From NCBI GenBank assembly GCA_020736575.1, contig JAGPYM010000012.1, positions 372,001 through 436,000 on the forward strand: a stretch of 64,000 bases of DNA, written 5' to 3'. The position numbers and the translations under genes are program-made. The DNA comes from Thelonectria olida. Taxonomy: Eukaryota; Ascomycota; Sordariomycetes; Hypocreales; Nectriaceae. Shown in pieces: positions 52,393-62,800 of the stretch. Positions within the stretch are counted from its first letter, which is position 1, and each line of letters starts with the position of its first letter. The notes beneath the pieces are model-generated. The model saw only the letters and a program-made list of their open reading frames with translations, was not told the origin of the DNA and searched no databases.

Positions 52393-53945
52393 ATGGGCAC
52401 TATCCCAAACATGGAGGACTGTACGTATTCTAGCGGTGCCTTGATGGCGCATCAATGCTAACTCATATCTAGGGCTGGCCAGCGCCAACGATGCCATCCA
52501 GATCAGCCTTCTAAAGCCATCCAAAGCCGGTCTTCAGAATATCGCGACCTTCAATCCCAAGTTTACCTACCCCATCTTCGGCGAAGAAGAGAAAATCTTC
52601 GGTTACAAGGACCTCAAGGTCAGCCTGCGGTATCGTGCTAACGACATGCGACCCCATCTGCGAACAACGTACAAGAGCAAATTCAAGCCGGATGGGGAAT
52701 CGGAGCCTCTGGATATCACCGCTGTCTTGGAGGAGGGCAACCATCTGCCTCGAAGTATGTGAAGATTCTACCAATCCATGCTTCATAACGCTAACATTAG
52801 AATCAGTTGCATTTGTTAAGGGAAGTGACTTTGAAGACAGCTCGAAACAGATCAGCGAGAACTGGACTCCTCCCGGAACTCTTCACTCAACCATCGAAGC
52901 CCCAGACGCAACATACGAGATTTGGCGCGGCAGTCTGACTGACCCAGCCATCAAGCAGTTGAACGCCCGTCTCCAAATATTTGTTCCTTTCTTCATCGAG
53001 GGAGGCAGCTATATTGGTCAGGACCCTGAAACAGGCGAAGTCGACCTCTCCGACGCGGACCGATGGACATTCTTCTTCCTGTACCAAAAGAACAAGGCGA
53101 CGGAAGACCCCACGAAGAGCTCATACGTCTTTGTTGGATATTCTACGATTTACCGATTTTACTATTTCAACCCCCCGACTCCACCAGCATCGCCTCGAGA
53201 GGGATGGGAGTTGCCGACGGGTAATTTCGACTTGGCCGAGTTGCCCTGCAGAACCAGACTCTCACAGTTCATTATTCTTCCCCCCTTCCAAGGGAAAGGA
53301 AATGGAGCTCATCTCTATAAGGCTATTTTCGAGCACTATCACAAACGCCCCCAGACTCACGAATTCACTGTCGAGGACCCCAACGAGGCGTTCGATGACC
53401 TGCGAGATGTTTGCGACCTTGAGTTTCTACGCAAAATGCCCGAGTTCGACAACCTCAGTGTGGACACAAGTGTCACCATCCCAAAATCAGGCCCCATTCC
53501 CCAAATCATTGCTGGGGGCAAGGACCTCGAGAGCATCCGTCTGAAGGCTAAGATTGCGCCTCGCCAATTCTCCCGTGTCACTGAAATGCACCTGATGTCA
53601 AAGCTACCCAGATCAGTACAGCCCAGCATGGAGCTTGATGATGATGTTCCAACGCCAACAAAGGCAGACAAACACCAGGAGCACCTCTGGCAGTTAGTCG
53701 TCAAGCAGCGTCTATACCGGCACAACAAGGATGTCCTCTCGCAGATAGAGCCCAGTGAGAGGATTGAGAAGCTGCAGCAGACTCTCGGCGGTGTTGAGTT
53801 GGAGTACGCCCGCATCCTTGCGGCAGCCGGGCGTGCTTCCAAGTATGCAAAGTCACAGGCGACTAACGGCAAGCGGAAGCTTACAGAGGACATTAGCGAA
53901 AGTGCTGGTGAAAGCTCTAAGAAGGCGCGTGTGGAGGACGCATAA
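52393..53945 (+). CDS. HAT1: Histone acetyltransferase type B catalytic subunit
   Basis: Hat1 acetylates newly made histone H4 at Lys5 and Lys12, working with the Hat2/RbAp46 chaperone subunit. Exons 52393-52420, 52473-52754 and 52807-53945 encode 482 residues. The N-terminal Hat1 domain includes FTYPIFGEEEKIFGYKDLKV. The GNAT core has RLSQFIILPPFQGKGNG, in which QGKGNG (about residues 265-270) binds acetyl-CoA, and the family segment EFTVEDPNEAFDDLRD. A C-terminal extension ends in basic clusters KRKL and KKARVEDA that would direct nuclear import. An alternative acceptor six bases upstream (52801) keeps frame and would add two residues. Confidence 0.95.
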
Positions 53946-54365
53946 AATACGGGACGGTTTATCGGAAAGGGGAACTAGATTAATTGGGATTGAGGACGTC
54001 GGCGTCACAAGTAGCTGCCCCAAGGCAGTAGGAGTTGTAAAGGAAATTTGTATTAATCAACAATAAATGTACCTATAACACCGTCTATATGCGAACTAGC
54101 AAAAGTGAGTGTTGTCCCTGAAAACCCGCTGCAGGCCCTGCAAAGTGGCAAAAAAACCGAGAAACAAGGTGGCTCTTTGGGGAAGAGTTGCCAACTCCCG
54201 TTGAGGCTGGTCGACCGACTCTGGTTCAGACTCTACAACCATGGTTGGCTCAGGTTGGTAGACTGGTTCAGACGACTCCTCGTCCCTTTCCGGCTGCAAC
54301 TCAGGCACTGGTGCCACTCGAGCCTCGGGGGTCGATTCTATCCCACCTTGCGGGACATTGATATC
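53946..54365. other. Convergent spacer with an open frame after the PRO3 stop
   Basis: 420 bp between the stops of HAT1 and pyrroline-5-carboxylate reductase. On the minus strand the reductase frame stays open for 89 codons after its TGA, ending at TAG 54096 (see findings). Otherwise I see only expected 3' UTR sequence. Confidence 0.6.
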
Positions 54366-55608
54366 TCATTGGTAACTAGGACCTGAAAATCTCGTTCCAT
54401 TCACCTGCTCGACACCCTTTCCGAGTTGGCTTGCCACCACGGCGGCTTCACGCACAGCTCTTGACACGGTACCTCGGACTCGTCCCTCCTCCAAGACCAG
54501 GACACCACCAATCGTGCAGCCACCGGAAGTGCAGTTCTTTTCCCTGAGAAGAGCGGGGTGCTCGCCGTGCTGGACCAGACCAGTCATGCCTCGCATCGTC
54601 TGAGCAGCCATGCGCAGGGCGTCGTGGCGAGGGATGCCCATGGCGACAGCACCGTCGATGGCGGCCTCAAGGACAAGAGCGAAGAAGGCAGGACCAGAGG
54701 CACATAGAGCGGTTGAGGCATCCATGTTGGCGGCTGGGAGATAGACAACGTCGCCAATGCGCTTGAAGATCCATGTGACGAGGCTCTCGGTGTTGTGATC
54801 CAGAGGAGGGTTGGTCTCAGCCACAACAGTCATCGACTCACAGATCAGAGCAGCGTTGTTGCACATGGCCCGGACGATGCGGCATCGGCCGTCCACGGAA
54901 GGGTCCTTTGAGGGGACAGCGCCGTGGAGGGCGATCTCGATATCCTCGACACTTACACCAGCACAGACGCTGATCAGAAGCTTGCCGTGTAGAGCCTTGG
55001 AGATGCCAGGTTCGCTGAGAATGTCCTTGACGGCTGCAGCCTTGCAGGACAGAAGAATCACCTCAGCCTGGTTGATCGCGGACAAGTTGTCGTTGTGGAG
55101 GACCTTCAGAACGGACGAGTGCTCCCAGAGGCTCTGCTTGACGCGCTTGGCGCCGGCAGCAGTGCGAACAGAGGCGATGAAGCGCGAGGGCAGTCGCTGA
55201 GGCACCTCCTCCATCGGGGTTGAGGCTCCGGACCTGGGCGTCTGCAGGGGCTTGGGCCCTTGCATCTCGGAGAGCGAGTTCAGGATGCCGCTGAGAATGG
55301 CAACGCCCATGGTACCTGTGCCAAACGGCCCAATGATGAGTAACCTGGCCCATGCCACCAACAGAGAAAGAAATGACTGGGGTAATGGAGATGGAGGAGA
55401 TATGGGATAATGTGACTACGGCGCAGTACTACAGCATCTACACCAATTTGGCGGACAGTACTTATACCAGAGACAAAGATTCCATATCCATATCCATAGA
55501 CATGGGGGAAGACTTAGACTTACCGCAGCCGATGACGGCCATGGTGAGGTCGGTTGACCCAGTAGAGCCATAAGGAGTGAGAGCCATCATCTTGAGAGAA
55601 GGTTCCAT
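54366..55608 (-). CDS. PRO3: Pyrroline-5-carboxylate reductase
   Basis: This enzyme performs the last step of proline synthesis, NAD(P)H-dependent reduction of pyrroline-5-carboxylate. Exon 1 (55608-55524) and exon 2 (55315-54366), split by a 208 bp intron, encode 344 residues. Splicing restores the Rossmann loop MAVIGCGTMGVAILSGIL. VNAMDAS-like NMDASTALCASGPAFF and the C-terminal EKNCTSGGCTIGGVLVLEEG are the P5CR signature region. An insert after the Rossmann loop (about residues 45-62, rich in Pro/Ser) is common in filamentous fungi. The intron is longer than others in this window. The frame continues open beyond the TGA. Confidence 0.94.
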
Positions 55609-57054
55609 GGAGAAGGATAGAGGAAGGAGAGGGGTTGAGAGATAAATTTTATTGTGGAGGTAGAAAGGGGTTTTGGAGTGAATAGTACACAGTACGCAGC
55701 TATTGATGTAAGAGAAACACAGAGTACTGAGGAACTAGGAGAAGAAGAGAGGAGAGGAGGATAAGAGGGATTAAGGGGAAGAAAAGGAGGAAAACGGGGG
55801 AGGTGAGAGGTTTTATTTATGTTCGGGTGAGAAGTCAGTGACTTTGACAGATTATCAGGAAAAAAGCTCTGCCTGCAACGTATAAGCCATAAGGCTCTGT
55901 CTGCCCAAAGCTCAATGCCACTTGTTTACTCGCTCACACTGCTGGAAAATTGGCAGGCGAACGGAAAGTGCCTCTGGCGCCCAGTGCACTCGCGGTACCC
56001 CCGTATTATACCACGTACGAAGAGCACAAGTGGACAGAAGAGGATAGGGGGTCGTGAGGCAAATGAGAGCAGAGGAGGTGGAAGCTTGTGCTGATAAGTC
56101 TCACCACCTGGATCAACGCGTCAGGAGATGATGAGGCCTCGACGATGCGTTTTATTTTCGCGACGTTTCCGATTCTTTCCAAACTAAGCAGCTCGCCCGC
56201 CCCGCGAAATCTTCTGGGCTGTTTTACAGGCTTCCCCGAGGGCGTTGGTGCGTTGCAACAAGATGGCAGACCCCTGAGCGCTCATGGATGCTCACAGTGC
56301 CCTATGCTCACCGGAACCCCGATGCGGCTAGGGCGCTGTACTACACCGTTCGGCACATCCGGCCCGGTCGTTTTCTTGGGACAACTGGAGTGTCTTGCAG
56401 GAACGTATCCTTTTTGCGGGCAGGCAAGACATGGGAAGCTTCAAGGTCGCCCAGGTCACCAAGGTGTCCCCTTTTGCTCTCCTGTGCCTCTCCTTGTCTG
56501 TCTCCCCATCCCAAGGGCCGCGTATCTCGTCGTTTCCCCAGTGGAGAGAACTGACTTGACTGAGCAACAGCAGTTTTTTTCTTCTACTTGAGTGGGGCTT
56601 GTCACACTGCCACACGCGCCACACACCCTGAAAAAGAGGCCCCGAGTAAGACAGAAGGTGGCACAGGCACAGACTGACTCTCGGGCAGCCACTCACGATC
56701 CGCTGCTCACTTAGCGGGAGAGTCGGGCACAAGCGCCATACAGTGTTCCGGGTAGCAGTGCGCTCGTTTGCACTGTATACGCCTCTGTCGGACCAAGCCC
56801 CACCATCCACACCCTTCAACGTCCATTCATTCGCCATCACCAAACCCGCCATCACCGTAATTACATATTATCCATCCATGTACCTTGGACGTGCCCAGGT
56901 TTCCGTCGTGACAGCTTCATGCGCCAGCTGTCGCTGAGCAGCCGAACTTCCGAGACAACTCCAGGACATATCGGCACGCCGCCTCTTACAGACCACGCTC
57001 GGACACCTGTCCAAGCACGCACAAAGACAGAGCTGTTCGCTTTCCACCGTCGTC
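55609..57054. other. Divergent intergenic region
   Basis: 1.45 kb between PRO3 (-) and CTK3 (+), containing both promoters. The PRO3 side is purine-rich (GGAGGAGAAGAGAGG-type runs, 55.7-55.8 kb) on the plus strand, meaning a pyrimidine-rich PRO3 leader. No gene seen. Confidence 0.55.
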
Positions 57055-57946
57055 ATGGCTGATCCGTTCGAGGTGCGCATGCGCTTTACGAATCAGCTGC
57101 AGCACCTCAATGCTTCAGTGACCTCTGCCCAAAAAGCTGCCCAGTATGCTCTCAAGTATCGGGATATGGATGAAGATTTGCACTCGTGCATTCTTGAGCA
57201 GCTCGAGCGAGTAAGTCCCTTTGTCGCAACGTCAACCAAGTCCCAACTAACATTGACAAGCAAAATAATATGAACACGCGTGCCAACATCATGTACTTTA
57301 TTGAGCACTTTCTTGACCTGGCACAGCGCGATGGCCATACCAACTACATCCGGTTCATGCAACGGGATATCATTAGGGTGGTGGACGCCGTTGCTCCTGA
57401 TGATGGTTCCGGGGCCGCCAATGTTAAAGTTGTACGAAAGGTAAGCTATCCTATATACTGGAAACCATGCCGCGCATTCCACGTTTTACTTCCTGCTAAC
57501 TCCCGATCCAGGTTCTACAGGGTCTTCTTGGAAAGGGTTACTTGGAAACACAGGCCGTCGTCCAGATTGAAGACGTCATCAAGGAACGAGAAACCAATGC
57601 GGATGACCTCGGTCTCGGCTCGCCAAATGGCGATGTGGACATGACAGACACGCCTCCGTCCCAAACCATCCCTAAGCCAGATCGGCGGACCGTACCTCAA
57701 CGTCTGGACAAGCGCCAAATTGAACAGCGAGTCGAGGAGGATCGCGAGCGTCACAAGCGTGAACGCGAGAGCATCTGGGCCATACCGAAGGTCGAAAATG
57801 CGGAAATGAACAAGCTCTGGGAAGAAACTAGCGATTTCGGGGAGGATGACAACCGTCTTCTAACTGAGGAGTTGGCCGATTTCGAAAAAGAGATGGAGAC
57901 GCAGAATTGCCAGCATCAGAACGCAGCAAACGGGAATGGACACTGA
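57055..57946 (+). CDS. CTK3: CTD kinase subunit gamma (Ctk3-like)
   Basis: Exons 57055-57210, 57261-57440 and 57512-57946 encode 256 residues. The N-terminal half is a CID-like helical domain (MADPFEVRMRFTNQL, ALKYRDMDEDLHSCILEQLE, NTRANIMYFIEHFLDLAQ, YIRFMQRDIIRVVDAV), as in Ctk3 of CTDK-I. That complex, with kinase Ctk1 and cyclin Ctk2, phosphorylates Ser2 of the RNA polymerase II CTD. The C-terminal half is charged, with a coiled-coil-like run (DKRQIEQRVEEDRERHKRE) and the conserved IWAIP and EFxKLWEETSD-like ending (MNKLWEETSDFGEDD). Introns are 50 and 71 bp, both phase 0. Confidence 0.9.
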
Positions 57947-58261
57947 TCATGGATAAAAGCATTTCCATCGGAATACGGGCGGCGTTCGGCATTGGCTTTA
58001 TTGACATGGAGGCTTAAAAAATCAGAAGATACCCAGGTTTACGGTCATGTTAGACGTACGTAAAAGCAAGGCCGGTCTCATCACAGATGGGGCTTGGAAA
58101 TGGGCCAAAAGTTTGAATATCTCATCAATGCACCGTGCGTGCCCATATCGCATTGTTTTGAAAGGGTAATTGTTGTTAGATACTAGTACACATGGTTTTG
58201 TACATACAATCCGGCTTTCTATCGTGCCAACTCGACTGTTTCTCTCCAATTGTAGATCCGC
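57947..58261. other. Convergent spacer
   Basis: 315 bp between the converging CTK3 and mitochondrial L12 genes. Probably the two 3' UTRs; nothing else seen. Confidence 0.6.
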
Positions 58262-58868
58262 TTACTCCATCACCACAGTGGCACCAAGCTCCTTCATCAG
58301 AGCAATAATCTTATCGGCGTCCTCCTTGGGGACATTCTCCTTCATCATCTTTGGTGCGCTCTCGACGAACTTCTTGCTGTCGACCAAGCTCAGGCCGAGC
58401 ATGTTCTTGACCTCCTTGATAACCTTGGCCTTAGATGAGGCTTCGAAAGCGGTAAGCTTGAGGGTGAAGAGCGTCTTCTCAGCGGCGGCAGGAGCGGCCT
58501 CCTCAGCCTCCTCGGCGGCAGCGGCGGGAGCAGGAGCGGCGGCGGCGAATCCTCCTATGGGCATGTCGGGGATGTTGAGCTTGGTCTGTTGTGGGGGAAA
58601 TCAGGTCAGCAAATCGGTTCCCTCGAGGTCAATTGAGCCGCAACGGGCGCACCTTGAGGCTGGAAACGAGGTCGGCGGTCTCGAGGAGGGTGAGCTGGCT
58701 GATCTGGTCGACAATGGTCTGGATCTTGGGGCTGACGGGAGCTTCAGCTTCGGACGAGTTCCACCTCCTTGAGTTGGCGGCGATGCGGAACATCTGTGCG
58801 GGGGCTCGGGGGGCGGATCGGAGCTGTCGAGCGCAGCTCTGCGCGGCGTACCGGCAAGACATGGCCAT
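58262..58868 (-). CDS. Mitochondrial ribosomal protein bL12m (L7/L12)
   Basis: Exons 58868-58653 and 58585-58262 (67 bp intron) encode 179 residues. An Arg/Ser/Ala-rich N-terminus without acidic residues predicts a mitochondrial presequence. Then comes the L12 dimerisation domain (IVDQISQLTLLETADLVSSLK), an Ala/Glu hinge (about residues 80-105) and the globular C-terminal domain. The latter contains TLFTLKLTAFEASSKAKVIKEVK and the characteristic LGLSLVDSKKFVESAP. The protein forms part of the stalk that recruits translation factors to the mitoribosome. The intron lies exactly between the dimerisation domain and the hinge. Confidence 0.94.
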
Positions 58869-59849
58869 TGTTGCGTTCGGAGGGAGGGATTGAGGCTGGG
58901 GAGGGGGGGCTCAATTCGTGGTGGTGAGGGTCGTCGCGTGCGGGCTGGCTGAGAGAGCGATTCTTGAAGTTTTTCGAAGCTGTCGACAATCCCTCGGGGA
59001 TTAGCGGTACTGTCACGTGTTTGATATGGTCTGTGCGGGTTCTGGGCTCCCGCTCGAAGTTCTCTTGGGCTATGAGTGAGTGATGCTGTCTGCTTGGTAG
59101 GATTTGATTTCATGTTTTCTATAAGGTGATCAGTACGGGTATTGTCTTCGATTAGTTTTGATTTCTTTACCATTTTGTCCCGCAGTTCGTTGCCGGGGCC
59201 AATGTAAGCGAAAAATGAAGTGACGAACGAAGAAGCCAATAGCGGGTAACGTTTAGCAAGCCGAGCGCTCTCTCTAATTGAGAAAACCTCATGTCGGTTT
59301 CAACCGAGACTCAATGGTCAATTCATTTGGCTCCAATTCAATTGACTCGGTACAGATTTCAAGGAAAGCCTACTTTAGTTCGGATTCCGATTATCTCACG
59401 ATTCTTCTGGTAGGTGTTTGTACTTCCAGAAAAAGGCGCTGTTTATTCTAACAAGGTACCAAAGATGGTTGACTTGGTTTCATAAACAGGTGAATGTCTG
59501 AGTGAGCTCCCGCACCCGACCGAGGCCAATGAATAACTGCTTAAGAAAAGAGCAATTAAACAATCAAAGATGATAGATCAGACTTAAGTCACTCATCCAC
59601 CACGTGAACTATTTTCATTTGCCTCAATGTCTGCTTCAAGTAGGAAACTTCCCGCTTCTCCAGGGTAGTCGCCTTCGAGTTAGCCGCCTTGAGCCAGGAA
59701 CAAGTGGGGCTGAACTTGACACGGAAATTCGTGGCGCCAGCGCCGAAAAAAAAGAACCCTGCCTCTCAGAAAAAAAGTTCCCAAGCTAAGCGCATGTGAA
59801 GTGAAGAATCAACAGCTTCACAGCAAAAAACGTCGACATAGACGCAATC
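58869..59849. other. Divergent promoter region, bL12m / MDN1
   Basis: 981 bp between divergent housekeeping genes. No ORF outside the shadows of the L12 leader. A purine-rich A-run (GCCGAAAAAAAAGAACCC) lies about 105 bp before the MDN1 start. Confidence 0.55.
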
Positions 59850-62800
59850 ATGGCCATGGTTGACGTCTCAAGGCAGACGAGGTCGCTCCTCCAGGATGCG
59901 ACTGTGTTGGAACATCTGCCCTCAGAATTACTGGCCATTATCAAGGACCAGTCGTCGACAAAGCTGCTCGATGCAGTATCGCTGGCGGCCCTCATCCCGC
60001 CACTTACAGAACGAATCTTTGCGCATTTCGAAGATGTCTTTCCCGACGTCTGCGCACGATGGATTCTCAACCCTGGAAACGACCACCAAAAGATACGAAT
60101 ATTCTCTGCTCTTTCCAGGTTATTACCTTTTGCGCCTTATCTTTCGAATTTTCTCGAGACTTCCTCTCACGCTCGATCATCATCAACCGCCTCACCCTCA
60201 CTCCGCCTTCCTCCCCCAAAGCTCGACCAGGGCTCAGCACCCAAAGATGAGGCCGAATTGTTGCAGAGCCTCTTGGTTGCATGGAGACTGATCAACTTTG
60301 ACTCTCGCAATTTTGGCCCTCTCACCTCTCCCGCGCTCATGCAAGCCTTGTTCCACCATGAGAGCAAAGCAGTCAGATATGTTGCGATCAGAGTTTTCAC
60401 ACAACTTCTCCACGGGTCCGACTTGAAGCTTGAATCTCTCATCCAGGAGCATGTTGGAAAGGACGAAGCCATTCTCGCAGATTTTGATGGTAGATTGATT
60501 GACTATGGATTTTTGTCCTTGCATGAACAAGCTCGAGTAAAGTCTCTCATCGCTCTCCGCCAACAATTGCGCCCATTGCAGGAAGATGATACTAGCGAGT
60601 CTCCATGTGTCCAAGCTCTCACGCCGTATGTTGTTTCTTATGGCAATGTCATCCTGCCACGTCCCTTGGGACCTACTGCCGAGTCCTCAAATCTTGTTCT
60701 AACCCCTACAACAACGGGAAACCTTGAGCGACTAGCTGCGATGCTCCGAGACTCCGACCCAATCCTGCTCCATGGCCTGCCCGGCGTAGGCAAGACTGCA
60801 CTTGTTCATGAAATGGCCAAGCAGCTTGGAATGTACTCAAACATGGTGACCCTTCACTTGAATGAGCAGACTGATGCAAAGATGCTCATCGGACTATACT
60901 CGACAGACTCAAAGCCGGGAAGTTTCCAATGGCGCCCTGGTGTCTTGACAACCGCCGTGCGGGAGGGAAGATGGGTGCTAGTGGAGGATCTCGACCGTGC
61001 CCCGACCGAAGTCTTGAGCACGCTTCTCCCACTGATTGAGCGAAAGGAACTCCTCATTCCAAGCCGAGGAGAAAAGATTCGAGCAGCCAGCAGTTTCCGG
61101 CTTTTCGCAACCGTCAGAACATCACGAGGTATGAACGGACGAGAGAACCTCCCCAGCCTCGTGGGCATGCGCTTTTGGCAGTCCTTGTATACGCAGGCTC
61201 TCGAGCCCTCAGAGCTGGAGGATGTCGTGGTACAGACATACCCGATCCTACGAAAATACATCCCGGGCATCCTAGCAGTCTACGACCGGCTCGCTCGCCT
61301 CAGCCGAAACCCAGCGTTAATATCGAGGGGCCGTGGCGTCATGGACCGTCAGATGACACTGCGGGATCTCTTGAAATGGTGTCGCAGATTACGAGAATGT
61401 CTTCTCGCAGCTGGTGCCAAGTCAGGGGATGAAGCTGTCAGTGAGACGACTCGAGACTGGATGTTCATGGAGGCTGTGGATTGTTTTGTTGGCAGTTGTC
61501 CCGATCAAGAGCTGGGGAAGCAATTGATCTATGCGATTGCTGAGGAAATGCAACTTTCCAAAGATCGGGCAGAACACTACATCTCTGCCAATATACCCCC
61601 TTTGGAGGAGAGCGAAACACAATTCAGCATCGGCCGAGTGGTGTTGCGGAAGAAGAAGCTTGCCAACCGAGTTCAGAAGTCGAAACGGCCCTTTGCCAGC
61701 ACAGCGCATGCCAAAAAGCTGTTGGAGCAGATTTCCGTCGCTGTCAAGTTGAACGAGTCAGTATTGCTTGTGGGAGAAACTGGTATTGGAAAGACAACTG
61801 TTGTCCAGCAACTTGCTGAATCGCTCGGACACAAGTTGATCGCCGTCAACCTTTCGCAACAGAGCGAGGTGGGAGATCTTCTTGGTGGCTTCAAGCCAGT
61901 CAACATGCGAACGTTGGCTGTTCCATTGAAGGAGGAATTCGAAGACCTCTTCGCCGCCACGGGTATCTCTGCCTCGAAGAACCAGAAGTACCTCGAGCAA
62001 GTTGGAAGGTCGTTTGCGAAAGGACAATGGTCCAGAGTGGCGAAGCTCTGGAAGGAAGCACCCAAAATGTTCAACAAAATCGTCAAGGAGCTCGAGCGGG
62101 TGCATGCCGAACAGTCAGAGACACGAAATGGCGACGAGCAACCAACAAAGCGCCGGAAAACCCACTCGAAACTTCAGACACTCCGTGACCTGCGGCCGCG
62201 ATGGGATACGTTCGCTCGTAACCTTGAACAATTCGAGGTTCAAATATCGGGAGGTGATAGTTTTGCCTTTTCTTTTGTGGAAGGAAACTTGGTCAAGGCT
62301 GTCAGGAATGGCGACTGGGTGCTCTTGGACGAAATCAACCTGGCTTCTCCGGACACCTTGGAGAGCATCGCGGACCTCTTGACAGGTCCAGAGGAGAGAC
62401 CGTCGATCCTTCTATCGGAAACTGGAGAGATTGAGAAAATCGAGGCACATCCTAACTTCCGTATCTTCGGAGCGATGAACCCTGCGACGGATATCGGAAA
62501 ACGCGATCTTCCCATTGGTATCAGGTCTCGGTTTACTGAGCTCTATGTTTCTAGCCCCGACAAGGATTTGAAGGACCTTCTCACAATAATCAAGACCTAC
62601 CTCGGAGGCAGCAGTAGCAAGAATGATCAAGCTGCAGACGACATCGCCCGTCTCTATCTCAACACCAAGCGCCTGGCCGAGGAGAAGCGGCTAGTTGATG
62701 GCGCGAACGAGGTTCCTCATTTCAGTCTTCGAACCCTGACCCGAGTACTGAGCTATGTCAACACCATCGCTCCATACTACGGTGTGCGAAGAGCTCTGTA

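Noticed and set aside
55352..55573. 73-codon plus-strand ORF inside the PRO3 intron
   Set aside because: It lies within a well-supported intron on the opposite strand and has no family likeness.
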